DNA of 64,000 nt, taken from positions 7,702,163 to 7,766,162 of the forward strand of contig NZ_CP042425.1 of NCBI RefSeq assembly GCF_008254045.1, in the 5' to 3' direction. Shown here one piece after another: positions 32,746 through 43,300 of this stretch (within the stretch, counting starts at the first letter, position 1; each line of letters opens with the position of its first letter). The position numbers and the translations under genes are program-made. The notes under the pieces are model-generated. The model was given only the letters and a program-made list of their open reading frames with translations. It ran no database searches and was not told the DNA's origin. Source of the DNA: Limnoglobus roseus. GTDB lineage: Bacteria; Planctomycetota; Planctomycetia; Gemmatales; Gemmataceae.

Positions 32746-35304
32746 ATGCCGTTGGAACTGACCCAGCCCTGGTATCTGCTCGGCCTGCTGGCGCTGCCGG
32801 TGCTGGTCTGGTACTACGTCCGCGGCCTCACCGACTTCGCCCGGTGGCAGCGCGTCGCGTCGCTCGCCGCCCGTGGCCTCGTCGTCGGATTGCTCGTACT
32901 GGCCCTCTGCGGCTTGACTCTCATCCGGCCGGGGCACGAGCAGTTCGTGGTCTTCGCCATCGACGAGAGCCTGAGCGTCGGCGAGCAGAACAAGGCGATC
33001 GTGGACGACTTCTTGACAAAAGCCACGGCGGCGGCCGGCGGGAACAAGTACGCCTTCATCCGCTTCGGGGCCGAACCGGGGGCCATCGTCGCGGACCGCT
33101 CGCTCGCCTCGGTTATCAACGCCAAGGGCACGAACATCGCGGCCGCCCTCGAAGTCTCGACCGCCGGCATTCCCCCGAGCTACGTGCCGAAGATCGTGGT
33201 CCTGTCCGACGGCAACCAAACGGCCGGCGACGCCATCCGTGCCGCCCTCCGCGGCGGCGTGCCGATCAGCACCGTGCCGCTCCTGACCAGCACCGAGCCG
33301 GAAGTGCAAGTTTCGAACGTGAGCGTTCCCGCCCAGGTCCGCGAGGGCGAGCCGTTCAACATGGAAATCACCATCGACTCCAACCACGACGACGAAGGGG
33401 AGATCACTGTCTACGACAAGGTCGGGCAGATCAGTTCGCAGAAGTTCAAGGTCAAGAAGGGGGAGAACAAGTTCACCCTCCGGCCGAAGGCGGTAAGTGC
33501 GCGGAGCATGGAGTACACCGTCCGCGTCACCGGGTTCAAGGACAAGCTCCTCGACAACAACACCGCGAAGGCCCTCGTCTACACGAACGGCAAGCCGCGC
33601 GTTCTGCTCGTCGATAGCGACATGAAGCAGTCGAAAGACCTGGCCGACGCCCTTGAGCAGGAGGGGATCAAGGTCGATCTCCGGCCCACACAGGGCATCC
33701 CGGAGTCGCTTTCGGACCTGCAAAATTACGAATTGATCGCCTTCGCAAACGTGCCGGCCACGTCGATGAGCACGCGGCAGATGAACCTCGTCCGCACCTA
33801 CGTGCAGGAACTCGGCGGCGGTCTGCTCATGATCGGCGGCGACCAGTCCTTCGGCCTCGGCGGGTACTACAAGACGACGATCGAGGAAATCCTGCCGGTG
33901 CGGTCGGACTTCGAAAAGGAGAAAGAGAAGCCGAGCATCGCGATGGTGCTGGTGATCGACAAGTCCGGCTCAATGGGCGGCCAGAAGATGGAGATGGCGA
34001 AGGACGCGGCGAAGGCGGCCGTCGAACTCCTCGGCCCGCGCGACAAGGTCGGCGTGATCGCCTTCGACGGCGACCTCTTCTGGATCGCCGACATCCAACC
34101 GGCCGCGAACAAGGCTCAGATTCTCGACAAGATCAGCGCCATCGAGGCGGGCGGCGGCACGACGATGGGTCCGCCGATGGAGGCCGCCTTCGAGGCACTC
34201 CAACAGACGCAGTCGAAGCTCAAGCACGTCATCGTCCTCACCGACGGCGTCTCCGAACCGGCCGACTTCGAGGGGATCGCGACGAACATGGTGCAGTCGA
34301 AGATGACGTGCAGCACCGTGGCCGTCGGCGACGACTGCGACTTCAAACTGCTCGAAAATATCGCGAAGATCGGCAACGGCCGGTACTACCACTCGGAAGA
34401 CCCGGCCAACATCCCGCAGATCTTCGCGAAGGAGACCGTCACCGCCAGCAAGTCGGCCATCAACGAGGTTCCGTTCACGCCGATCATCCAGCGGTCGTCG
34501 GCCGTGCTCGCGGACTTGAACATCGAGAACGTCTCGCCGTTGTTCGGCTACGTCACCACGCGGCCGAAGCCGACGAGCGAAGTCATCCTCGCGACCGACA
34601 AGGGCGACCCGCTGCTGTCGTGGTGGCGGTACGGCCTCGGCATGTCGGTTGCGTTCACCTCAGACGCAAAAGGCCGGTGGGCGGCCGAGTGGGTGTCGCA
34701 ACCGCTCTTCGGCAAGTTCTGGGCGCAGGTGATCCGCAACGCGATGCGGAAGTCCGACGCGAAGGGCGTCTTCGTGCAGATGACGCAGAAGGACGGCAAG
34801 GCCACCGTGACGCTCGACGCCGTGAAGATCGACGGCAATTATCTGAACGAGGCCACGACGGCGCTGACCGTCCTCGAACCCCAGGGCGGCGAGAAGAAAC
34901 TGACGATGACGCAGACGGCCCCCGGCCGGTATGTGGGCGAGTTCCCGATCGACAAGACCGGGACGTACCACGTGCAAATGAACCAAGACGCGAAGGGCCA
35001 GCAAGCCACGCAACAGTCGCGCGGCCTCGTCGTGAACTACGACGACGAACTCCGCATCCGGCCGACGGACGAGAAGCTCCTGGAGGCGGTCGCCAAAGTA
35101 TCGGGCGGCACGTTCAAGCCCGAACCCGAGGCGGTCTTCGCTCCGGACGAGCGAACCGCCACCCGGCCGCTACCGCTGTGGCCGTACCTGCTAATGGCCG
35201 CGATGTTGGTCTTCCTGGCCGACGTGGCCCTGCGGCGAATTGACTTCGACCTCGTCCTCGGCCGGGCGAAGCCGCCGATGAAGATGGTCATGGCGAAACG
35301 ATGA
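32746..35304 (+). CDS. Large membrane protein with two vWA-type domains and a glutamine-amidotransferase-like segment
   Basis: This 852-residue protein begins with two membrane helices (residues 9-25 and about 40-60), then a vWA-like domain opening FAIDESLSVG. Around residues 320-400 the segment GGGLLMIGGDQSFGLGGYY resembles class I glutamine-amidotransferase-like domains often found in these proteins, and a second vWA domain opens with VIDKSGSMGG, a complete DxSxS metal site. A C-terminal helix (LWPYLLMAAMLVFLADVAL) anchors it. ATG at 32746 gives the usual N-terminus; the frame reaches upstream into the palindrome. It is the fourth gene of the MoxR operon. Confidence 0.9.
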   Translation: MPLELTQPWYLLGLLALPVLVWYYVRGLTDFARWQRVASLAARGLVVGLLVLALCGLTLIRPGHEQFVVFAIDESLSVGEQNKAIVDDFLTKATAAAGGNKYAFIRFGAEPGAIVADRSLASVINAKGTNIAAALEVSTAGIPPSYVPKIVVLSDGNQTAGDAIRAALRGGVPISTVPLLTSTEPEVQVSNVSVPAQVREGEPFNMEITIDSNHDDEGEITVYDKVGQISSQKFKVKKGENKFTLRPKAVSARSMEYTVRVTGFKDKLLDNNTAKALVYTNGKPRVLLVDSDMKQSKDLADALEQEGIKVDLRPTQGIPESLSDLQNYELIAFANVPATSMSTRQMNLVRTYVQELGGGLLMIGGDQSFGLGGYYKTTIEEILPVRSDFEKEKEKPSIAMVLVIDKSGSMGGQKMEMAKDAAKAAVELLGPRDKVGVIAFDGDLFWIADIQPAANKAQILDKISAIEAGGGTTMGPPMEAAFEALQQTQSKLKHVIVLTDGVSEPADFEGIATNMVQSKMTCSTVAVGDDCDFKLLENIAKIGNGRYYHSEDPANIPQIFAKETVTASKSAINEVPFTPIIQRSSAVLADLNIENVSPLFGYVTTRPKPTSEVILATDKGDPLLSWWRYGLGMSVAFTSDAKGRWAAEWVSQPLFGKFWAQVIRNAMRKSDAKGVFVQMTQKDGKATVTLDAVKIDGNYLNEATTALTVLEPQGGEKKLTMTQTAPGRYVGEFPIDKTGTYHVQMNQDAKGQQATQQSRGLVVNYDDELRIRPTDEKLLEAVAKVSGGTFKPEPEAVFAPDERTATRPLPLWPYLLMAAMLVFLADVALRRIDFDLVLGRAKPPMKMVMAKR

Positions 35305-35380
35305 GCGGTTCAAGAATCGCGATTGTTCTAACCGCATTTTGAGGTTAAACTGTTCGGGAGTTCCTTTCGGGAGATCGGTG

Positions 35381-36922
35381 ATGAAAGAGTCCTTGCTCGC
35401 CGCCCTCAGGCCCGTGCGGGGCCGACAGCAGTCGGTCTTCACGATCCGCAGCCTGTTCGCGGGCCTGTTCGCAACGGCCGTTGCCGGCGTCGTCCTCGGC
35501 GTCGGCCGGATGGCCCTCGGCCTCGAACTGCCCGCACCGCTCGTCGGCGGCATCCTGTCGGCCGGGCCGATCCTTGGCTTGCTCGTCGGTACCTTCGTTC
35601 GCCGCGACGACCACGGGGCCGCCGCCGCCATTGACAACCACTACGGGCTGAAGGATCGCACCGTCACCGCCCTCGCCTTCGCGAACCAACCGGCCAGCGA
35701 CCTCCACGCGCTGCAACTGACCGACGCGATGTCCCACCTCGGCAGCGTCGAGCCGAAGGCCGTCGTACCGCTGAAGGCTCCGAAGGCGTGGCCGGTGGCT
35801 GTCGCGGGAGTGGCCCTCGCCACGGCGCTGCTCGTTTGGCCGCTCACGCCGCGCGAGGCGGAAGCCGGCCCCGCCCCGACGCCCGACCACATCGTGGCAA
35901 TGGTCGAGAAGCAAAAGGCCGAGAGCGCGGCCCTGTTGAAGAAACTCGAAGAGATGATTCAAGACACCGACGAGGCGAAGGAAGAAGAGGTCAAGGGCCT
36001 GAAAGACCTGATCCAGAAGGTGAAGGACAAGCTCGAAGAGATGGCCCAGGAAAACACGACCGAGCAAGAAGCCCTCGCGAAACTCTCCGAGATGTCGGCG
36101 AACGCCCAGGCTCTCGCGACGCAACTGAACCCGGCCGCCCTCGACGGGGCGCTGGCGTCGCTCGGCACGGCCCTGGCCGCGTCGCAGCCGTTCGAAGGCG
36201 CGGGCAAGGCTTTACAGAAGGGCGATCTCGACAAGGCCGCGAAGGAACTGGAGAAGTTGTCCGAGGTCACGCTGACGCCGAAGGAAGCGAAGGATCTGGA
36301 ACAGAAGCTCCGCGAGCAACAGAAGAAGTCCGGCGACGCCGGGCAGGGTTCGCTCAGCGACGCCATCGGCGAACTCGCTGACGCGATCAAGGGCGGCGGC
36401 AACGGCAAGGTCGGCAACGCCGGGAAGAACCTCGCCAAGAAGGTCAACAGCGCCATCCGCAAGAAGAAGACCGCCAACCTCCTCGACGCCCTCGACGAGA
36501 ACTTCAAGGAAGGCAAGTGCGACTGCCAGAACAACGGCGGCGCACGGGTGAAGAAGACCGAGAAGTCCAACAGCCCGAGCAGCACGTGGGGTCGTGGCAT
36601 CAGTGGCAACACCGAGGGCGAACGCACCAAACTCGGCAGCAAGCGGAACGAAGTCCAAGTGACCGGCACGCCCGGCGACGAGGGCGATTCCGACACGGAA
36701 ACGACGACGACGCCGGAGGCCCGCGAAAAGGCCCGCCGCGAGTACAAGGAAAAGTTCGAGAAGGGCAAGAAGGAATCGCAAGCGGTGCTGGAAGCCGAGC
36801 CGATTCCGCTCGGCCACCGTCAGACGGTGAAGAAGTACTTCGAGATGATCCGCCCGTCCGGGGCCGACGCCTTCGAAAAGAAGGACGAGCCGAAGCCGGA
36901 AACGAAGAGCGAGAAGAAGTAG
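35381..36922 (+). CDS. Membrane-anchored coiled-coil protein of the MoxR operon
   Basis: This 513-residue protein has two N-terminal helices (about residues 20-65) and a third near 140-158, then long charged helices rich in Lys and Glu that look like coiled coil, a Gly/Asn-rich stretch, and a Lys/Glu-rich C-terminus. I do not recognise a named family. ATG at 35381 is chosen because GGGAG lies 7 bases before it; a TTG further up is less likely. It ends the MoxR operon and is followed by a terminator. Proteins of this shape probably bridge membrane and periplasm, but the function is unknown. Confidence 0.8.
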   Translation: MKESLLAALRPVRGRQQSVFTIRSLFAGLFATAVAGVVLGVGRMALGLELPAPLVGGILSAGPILGLLVGTFVRRDDHGAAAAIDNHYGLKDRTVTALAFANQPASDLHALQLTDAMSHLGSVEPKAVVPLKAPKAWPVAVAGVALATALLVWPLTPREAEAGPAPTPDHIVAMVEKQKAESAALLKKLEEMIQDTDEAKEEEVKGLKDLIQKVKDKLEEMAQENTTEQEALAKLSEMSANAQALATQLNPAALDGALASLGTALAASQPFEGAGKALQKGDLDKAAKELEKLSEVTLTPKEAKDLEQKLREQQKKSGDAGQGSLSDAIGELADAIKGGGNGKVGNAGKNLAKKVNSAIRKKKTANLLDALDENFKEGKCDCQNNGGARVKKTEKSNSPSSTWGRGISGNTEGERTKLGSKRNEVQVTGTPGDEGDSDTETTTTPEAREKARREYKEKFEKGKKESQAVLEAEPIPLGHRQTVKKYFEMIRPSGADAFEKKDEPKPETKSEKK

Positions 36923-36940
36923 CCCGCTCGCAAAACCCGA

Positions 36941-36975
36941 AAGCCCACCCGTCGTCGCGATGGGTGGGCTTCTTC
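36941..36975. terminator. Bidirectional terminator between the MoxR operon and the PQQ-propeller gene
   Basis: AAGCCCACCC (36941-36950) pairs with GGGTGGGCTT (36962-36971), followed on the plus strand by CTTCATT. It lies between two convergent genes, so it can serve both, though the plus-strand tail is the more T-rich. Confidence 0.65.
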
Positions 36976-36977
36976 AT

Positions 36978-38192
36978 TCACTTCAGGCTCACGCACACCA
37001 ACTTCGTCTCATCCCTCACGAACAGCCGTCCGTCGGCCAGCGCCGGTACAGCCCGCACCTTGCCGTCCAGAATCGCCTTCCGCCCGAGTTCCACGAATTT
37101 CTCACGGTTGGCCTCGAACGCCACCAGTTCGCCGCCCTCGGTAACGGCCAGGAGTTTGCCGTCCACGGCCAGTACGCTCGCGCAGCCGAAGCGGTCCTGC
37201 GTCCACGCCACCTCGCCGGTCTTCCACGCCACGCACCGCAGGCGGCCGCTGTTGAAGTCGGCCCGACCGTCCGTGCCATAGAGGTACTCGCCGACGCGCA
37301 CCGGCGTCGAGTACTGGGACGACAGCGACGTGTCGTTCGACCAGACCTCTTCCACGCTCGTGCCGTCGCACTTGAGCAGGACGGCCCCGGTGCCGTAGGA
37401 CGCCGTCAGGAAGATATGGCTGTCAAGGATCAACGGCACCGCCGCGTTCACGGAGGCGTCTAACCGCGACCGCCATTTCATTTCGAAGAGTTGCTTCCCG
37501 CCCGCTAGGTCCACGCCGAGCAGGCCGCGACGGGTGAACGCGACGACGACCTTCTTGCCGCCGAACTCCGCAAGTTGCGGCGACGAATAACTCGCCTCGT
37601 CGTTGGCGACCTTCCAAAGTTCCTTCCCGGTGGCCGCGTCGAAAGCCACGAGGCTGGCCCCCTTCCCGCCGACGTTCACGATCACCTTGCCGTCCGCCAC
37701 TAGCGGCGAACAGGCGACGCCGAAGTAACCCTTCCCGGCCGCGTAGTCCTTGAGGACGTTGCGGTGCCACTTCTTCTCACCCTTTGCGATCTCGACCGCG
37801 TGCAGGTCGCCGTTCGCCCCGAGGAGGTACGCGACGCCGTCCACCACCGTCGGCGTCGCCCGCGGGCCGTCGTCGAAGCCGAAGTCGTCCTGGTACTTCG
37901 CGGGGTAAGCAAACTTCCACCGTTCCTGGCCGGTCACGGCGTCGAGCGCCAGAAGGACTTCCTCGTTCGCAACGCGATGGAAGAGGAAGGCTGTGCCAGT
38001 GGCGACCACGACGCCGGCCCACCCGTGGCCCACGTCCTTCGTCCACGCCACCGCCGGCGGCTTCGCGGACCAGTTCCAGTTGAGTTTCGTCTCGGCGGAA
38101 TGGCCGTCGCGGGTCGGCCCGAGGATCTGCGGCCAGTCGGCCGCCGCGAGCGGACCGGAAAGCAACAGCAGGGCGAAAAAAGTGCGCGACAT
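36978..38192 (-). CDS. Exported PQQ-like beta-propeller protein
   Basis: The 404-residue protein has a signal peptide (FFALLLLSGPLAAA) followed by ADWPQILGPTRDGHS, the typical opening of planctomycete PQQ-binding-like repeat proteins, and repeated blades of the pattern LLALDAVTGQERWKF and LVAFDAATGKELWKV. It folds as an eight-bladed propeller like BamB; whether it binds PQQ is unknown and no partner enzyme is nearby. ATG at 38192 is chosen for the signal peptide; an upstream in-frame extension runs antisense through the GNAT gene and is not credible. Confidence 0.92.
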   Translation of the reverse strand: MSRTFFALLLLSGPLAAADWPQILGPTRDGHSAETKLNWNWSAKPPAVAWTKDVGHGWAGVVVATGTAFLFHRVANEEVLLALDAVTGQERWKFAYPAKYQDDFGFDDGPRATPTVVDGVAYLLGANGDLHAVEIAKGEKKWHRNVLKDYAAGKGYFGVACSPLVADGKVIVNVGGKGASLVAFDAATGKELWKVANDEASYSSPQLAEFGGKKVVVAFTRRGLLGVDLAGGKQLFEMKWRSRLDASVNAAVPLILDSHIFLTASYGTGAVLLKCDGTSVEEVWSNDTSLSSQYSTPVRVGEYLYGTDGRADFNSGRLRCVAWKTGEVAWTQDRFGCASVLAVDGKLLAVTEGGELVAFEANREKFVELGRKAILDGKVRAVPALADGRLFVRDETKLVCVSLK

Positions 38193-38207
38193 CGGAAGTC
38201 TCGTGAG

Positions 38208-38238
38208 TTGAAAATCGGCCCGCGGTTTCAGATATAGT
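38208..38238 (+). promoter_or_regulatory. Possible promoter of the GNAT gene
   Basis: TTGAAA (38208-38213) and TATAGT (38233-38238) are separated by 19 bases, about 30 bases before the GTG start. The -10 box is good but the spacing is long. Confidence 0.4.
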
Positions 38239-38270
38239 ATCGTTACCCCCTGCGTCACCGAGGCCGCCCC

Positions 38271-39233
38271 GTGATCGTTTACCGCGCCTACCGCAACACC
38301 GACCCGCCGGGCTTGGCCGACGTGTGGAACGAGGCGGCGATCGGCCGCGGCGCGATCCCGATCCGCAACCCGTCGCTGTTCGAACGGTGGATGTTCAGCA
38401 AGCCGTACTTCGAAGCCCCCGCCCTGGTCGTGGCCGAGGAGGTCGCGGATAATGGCGACAAGAAGATCATCGGCTTCGCCCTGTCCGCCTTCGCCCCGAC
38501 GGAGGAACAGAACCGGCTCGACTACGCGCACGGCATCGTCTGCTGCGTCCTCGTCCGGCCGACGCACCAACACAAGGGGATTGGCTCGGAACTCCTGCGG
38601 CGGGCCGAGGCGTACCTGACGGAGCGCGGGGCGACGGCGATCGCGTTCGGCTCGCAGTGGCCGAAAAATCCGCACCTTTTCGGGCTGTACGGCGGCAGCA
38701 ACTCGCCCGGCGTGTTGGACAGCGACCCGGCCGCGAAGGCGTTTCTGGCGAAGTCCGGCTACCAACCGGCCGAGTCGGTGATCGTGTTCCAGCGGTCGCT
38801 CGACCAGCCGTTCGCGGTGGTCGACACGCGGCTGCCGATGCTGCGGCGGCGGTACGACGTGCAATTACTGAAGGCGGCGGCCATCGGGTCGTGGTGGCAA
38901 GAGTGCCTCTGGAACACGCTCGAACCGGCCGAGTTCCGCGTGATCGACAAGCTCACCGGCATGCCCGCGGCCCGCGCCATCGCGTGGGAACTCGAAGGCT
39001 TCGGCTGGCGGTGGAACGCCCCGTCGGCCGGCATCATCGACGTGCAAGTGCGGCCCGACCTCCGGCGGCAGGGCGTGGGAAAGATGCTGGTTTCTCACAT
39101 TTTGAAATTCCTCCAGGACCAGTTCTTCGGCATCGTGGAGTTGCAAGTCCGGGCCGACGACCCGGCCGCCGTGGGCATGTGCAAGTCGCTGGGGTTCGAG
39201 CAAGTGGACGCGGGATATGTGTACCGGAAGTAA
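38271..39233 (+). CDS. Protein with two tandem GNAT acetyltransferase domains
   Basis: The 320-residue protein contains two acetyl-CoA-binding motifs of the Gcn5-related N-acetyltransferase fold: VLVRPTHQHKGIGSELL near residue 93 and VQVRPDLRRQGVGKMLV near 262. Double-domain GNAT proteins often keep one active and one structural domain; the substrate is unknown. GTG at 38271 is preceded by GAGG at 7 bases. It is transcribed away from the PQQ-propeller gene and converges on the histidine kinase gene across a long palindrome. Confidence 0.9.
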   Translation: MIVYRAYRNTDPPGLADVWNEAAIGRGAIPIRNPSLFERWMFSKPYFEAPALVVAEEVADNGDKKIIGFALSAFAPTEEQNRLDYAHGIVCCVLVRPTHQHKGIGSELLRRAEAYLTERGATAIAFGSQWPKNPHLFGLYGGSNSPGVLDSDPAAKAFLAKSGYQPAESVIVFQRSLDQPFAVVDTRLPMLRRRYDVQLLKAAAIGSWWQECLWNTLEPAEFRVIDKLTGMPAARAIAWELEGFGWRWNAPSAGIIDVQVRPDLRRQGVGKMLVSHILKFLQDQFFGIVELQVRADDPAAVGMCKSLGFEQVDAGYVYRK

Positions 39234-39294
39234 GTGGGTAACCCGTCCAAGTTGAGGCCGGCCACCTCCACCATCGAAAGTCTTTTCTGAGAAT

Positions 39295-39377
39295 CAACGG
39301 CGAGCGTCGCGGCGTGAGCGCGACGTGTCCTTCACCAGGGCAGACACGTCGCGCTCACGCCGCGACGCTCGCCGTTG
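39295..39377. repeat. Perfect 35-bp inverted repeat between convergent genes
   Basis: The arm 39295-39329 (beginning CAACGGCGAGCG) is mirrored without mismatch at 39343-39377, with a 13-base loop. It sits between the ends of the GNAT and histidine kinase genes. It could terminate both, but its length and perfection are more than a terminator needs, which suggests a dispersed palindromic element. Confidence 0.88.
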
Positions 39378-39411
39378 TAACCGCAAACTCTTTCCCGCGG
39401 CGGGCGGGCGC

Positions 39412-41031
39412 CTACCGCCCCTCGCCCGGTAAGTCGAACGCGAGCAGTGGTTCCTCTTTCAGATCGGTCGTCACGCGGACGGTGAAGGTGCTGCCGCGGC
39501 CGAGTTCGCTCTTCAGCGTCACGTCGCCGCCGAGGAGTTTCGTCAGTTCTTTCACGATGGACAGGCCCAACCCGGTGCCGCCCTGCTCGCGGGTCAGCGG
39601 GTTCGCACTCTGACGGAACTTGTCGAAGACACTGTCTTGCTCCTCGTCCGCGATGCCGACGCCGGTGTCCTCGACCGTCAGCACGAGTTCGCCGCCGACC
39701 ACGCTCGCGGCGAGCGTCACGCGGCCGCCCTCCGGCGTGAACTTGATCGCGTTCGAAATCAGGTTCGCCAGAATCTGTCGGAGCTTGCCCACGTCCTGCC
39801 TCACGGCGGGCAGGTCGGGCGGCACACTCAGGCGGAGTTCCACGTTCTTCTTCTCGGCCGCCGGCTTGTGCAGGGCGAGGAGTTGCTCGCACAGTTCGGC
39901 CGCGTGAACCGTCTCCGGGTGGAACCGCATCTTGCCGGACTCGGCTTTCGCGAGGTCGAGAACGTCGTTGATGAGTGCGAGCAACTGCTGCCCGCTCGTC
40001 ATGATGTTCCCGGCGTAGCGGTGCTGCTTGTCGGACAGGTTCCCGGCGTTCAGGAGCACCTCGCTGAAGCCGATGATGCTGTTCAACGGCGTCCGCAGTT
40101 CGTGGCTCATCGTCGAGAGGAAGTCCCCCTTCAGGCGGTTCGACTCGTAGAGGGCCATGTTCACGCGGGCGAGTTCGTCCACCTTGCGGTCGAGGTCGGA
40201 GATCAGGCCGCGGTTGCGGTCCTGCATGCTCGTGAGGTTCCGCAGCATCCGGTTGAACGCGATCGACAGGTCTTCGAACTCGTCGCCAGTCTGGATTTCG
40301 CTCCGCACGTTCAACTCGCCCGACGCGATGGCCTCGCTCACGTCCTTGAGGTGCTTCACCGGCTTCACGATGACATAGCGGATGATGAGGTAACTGCCCG
40401 CGAGGATCAGCACCGTCGTGCCGATGGCGAAGGCGATGAGCAGTGCGCGGTTCTGATGGAAGCCCGTCTCGATCAGTTCCGTGGACATCCGCACCGACAC
40501 CATGCCGAGGATGTCTCCTTCTTTCAGATTCGCCACCGGCTTCGGCACACTCTTTTCGCTGCGGTGGCACTCGACGCACTGTCGGCCGGCCCGGACAGGG
40601 GCGTAGTAGACGTACACCCGCTCGGCCGGGACGGTGATCGAGTATTCGGTCTTGGTGGGGTCGAGTTGGAAGTTCTGGAGGATCGGCAGTTCGTCACTCG
40701 TCGGCTGAAGTTCCACGTTGTCGGTGGGGTTGATCGAGGAGAGTTTGTACTTGTAACTCTTGAGCTGCGGGGGCAGTTCGTCTTCCGCCATCCGCTGGTA
40801 GCGGTCGAGCGTGTCGCGGAACTCGGCCTTCGTGTGGTGGCGCGCGACGACGGTCGGGGCGAGGGTCTGCCCGGTGTTCTGCAACTGGTCGTAGGCGAGT
40901 TCTTCCGTCTGGCGGGCGTAGACGACGAAACTGACGGACATGAGCAGGATGACGCCCGCCCCGAGCAGGTAACGGCACTTGCGTTCGAGGCCGGTTTCGC
41001 CGAGGAGGCGTTTGAACCCACGGTAGGACAT
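39412..41031 (-). CDS. Sensor histidine kinase with a heme-type (DUF3365-like) periplasmic domain
   Basis: The 539-residue protein has a membrane helix at about 20-38, a periplasmic domain with CVECH at residues 152-156 (a c-type heme attachment motif, placed as in DUF3365 sensors), a second helix near 196-220, a HAMP domain to about 268, and a kinase core: SHELRTPLNS with His310, the N-box LISNAIKFTPEGG, DTGVGIAD and GTGLGLSIV. It probably senses redox state or a gas and phosphorylates a response regulator, none of which is encoded nearby. The gene begins 9 bases after mutM, so they are likely cotranscribed. Confidence 0.93.
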   Translation of the reverse strand: MSYRGFKRLLGETGLERKCRYLLGAGVILLMSVSFVVYARQTEELAYDQLQNTGQTLAPTVVARHHTKAEFRDTLDRYQRMAEDELPPQLKSYKYKLSSINPTDNVELQPTSDELPILQNFQLDPTKTEYSITVPAERVYVYYAPVRAGRQCVECHRSEKSVPKPVANLKEGDILGMVSVRMSTELIETGFHQNRALLIAFAIGTTVLILAGSYLIIRYVIVKPVKHLKDVSEAIASGELNVRSEIQTGDEFEDLSIAFNRMLRNLTSMQDRNRGLISDLDRKVDELARVNMALYESNRLKGDFLSTMSHELRTPLNSIIGFSEVLLNAGNLSDKQHRYAGNIMTSGQQLLALINDVLDLAKAESGKMRFHPETVHAAELCEQLLALHKPAAEKKNVELRLSVPPDLPAVRQDVGKLRQILANLISNAIKFTPEGGRVTLAASVVGGELVLTVEDTGVGIADEEQDSVFDKFRQSANPLTREQGGTGLGLSIVKELTKLLGGDVTLKSELGRGSTFTVRVTTDLKEEPLLAFDLPGEGR

Positions 41032-41040
41032 GGTCGGGCG

Positions 41041-41928
41041 TCAGCCTTTCTTGCGGCCGCGGTCGGCCGTTGGCCGACCCGCTACGCGGGTACTGTTCTT
41101 CGACCGCCGGGGTGGCGGTTGGCACGTCGCGCAAAAGTGCGACGACCGCCCGGCGAGCGTCGTCACTTGAATCACGCCGCCGCATGTGGGGCACGGTTGA
41201 CCCGTGCGGCCGTAGACATTGAACCGATTCTGGTAGCTGCCTTTCAAGCCCGACCCGCCGACGTAGTTGCGGATCGTCGAGCCGCGGCCCTCGATGGCGT
41301 TCGTCAGCACCGTTTCGATGGCCGCCCGCAGCGTCTCGCTCTCGCCGTGGGTCATCGTATTGGCCGCCCGACCGGGGTGAACGCCCGCGAGGAAACAGGC
41401 TTCGTCCGCGTAGATGTTCCCGACCCCGGCGAGGGCCGTTTGATCGAGCAACAACGCCTTGAGCGAGCGGGTCGTCTTCAACAAGTCGCGAAAGTAGGCC
41501 GGGTCGAGGCCGAACGGTTCGGGGCCGAGGCGGGCGTTCAGGAAGGCGTCTAGCTCGGCTTGCGTGGCGAAGAGAGTCGCGGACCCGAACCGGCGGATGT
41601 CGCGAAAGCGCAACTCGTCCTTGCCGCGGTCGAGGGCGAACCGCAAGTGGGTGTGGTCGGCGACTTCGTCCTTCGCGGCGTGGACCGTGAGTTGCCCGGT
41701 CATGCCGAGGTGCAGGAGCAGCGTGGAACCGTTGGCGAGATCGACGAGAATCCACTTCCCGCGCCGGCGGATTGCTCGCACTTTGGCCCCGCTCAGGGCC
41801 GCGTCCCAGGCGGAATCCCAGGCGTGCCGGAGTTTACGCGAGCCGACCGTGACGTGGCGAATCGTCCGTCCGACGAGCAGCGGGCGGAGGTCGCGGACCA
41901 CGGTTTCGACTTCCGGCAGTTCAGGCAT
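41041..41928 (-). CDS. mutM: Formamidopyrimidine-DNA glycosylase
   Basis: MutM removes oxidised purines such as 8-oxoguanine and cleaves the abasic site. The 295-residue protein starts MPELPEVET, where Pro1 (after Met removal) is the nucleophile and Glu2 catalytic, has Lys58 in RRGKWI, and ends with the zinc finger CPTC...CATC typical of the family. ATG at 41928 is fixed by the need for the MPELPE N-terminus, although the frame is open upstream. A basic tail of about 20 residues after the zinc finger is extra. It is divergent from trpB and upstream of the histidine kinase. Confidence 0.96.
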   Translation of the reverse strand: MPELPEVETVVRDLRPLLVGRTIRHVTVGSRKLRHAWDSAWDAALSGAKVRAIRRRGKWILVDLANGSTLLLHLGMTGQLTVHAAKDEVADHTHLRFALDRGKDELRFRDIRRFGSATLFATQAELDAFLNARLGPEPFGLDPAYFRDLLKTTRSLKALLLDQTALAGVGNIYADEACFLAGVHPGRAANTMTHGESETLRAAIETVLTNAIEGRGSTIRNYVGGSGLKGSYQNRFNVYGRTGQPCPTCGGVIQVTTLAGRSSHFCATCQPPPRRSKNSTRVAGRPTADRGRKKG

Positions 41929-42011
41929 GTCGGATGCACCACGAAGTTTCGGACGCCGAACAGAAGCATTGTTAGAATACATCCCATTCCCACCCGTGGA
42001 GCCACGCAGCA

Positions 42012-43253
<1,242 letters not shown>

Positions 43254-43264
43254 CATCGTCACTC

Positions 43265-43296
43265 GTACTCCTCCGGTAGCACCACCCGAGGAGTAC
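43265..43296 (+). promoter_or_regulatory. Hairpin that contains the ribosome binding site of the LysM gene
   Basis: GTACTCCTC (43265-43273) pairs perfectly with GAGGAGTAC (43288-43296), whose GAGGAG is the ribosome site, 7 bases before the ATG at 43301. When folded the site is buried, so translation could be controlled or coupled to transcript context. It may also help to end trpB transcripts, but lacks a T-run. Confidence 0.6.
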
Positions 43297-43300
43297 CGCC

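Noticed and set aside
38193-38864. N-terminal extension of the PQQ-propeller protein
   Set aside because: The extra 224 codons run antisense through the GNAT gene, while the internal ATG at 38192 gives a perfect signal peptide.
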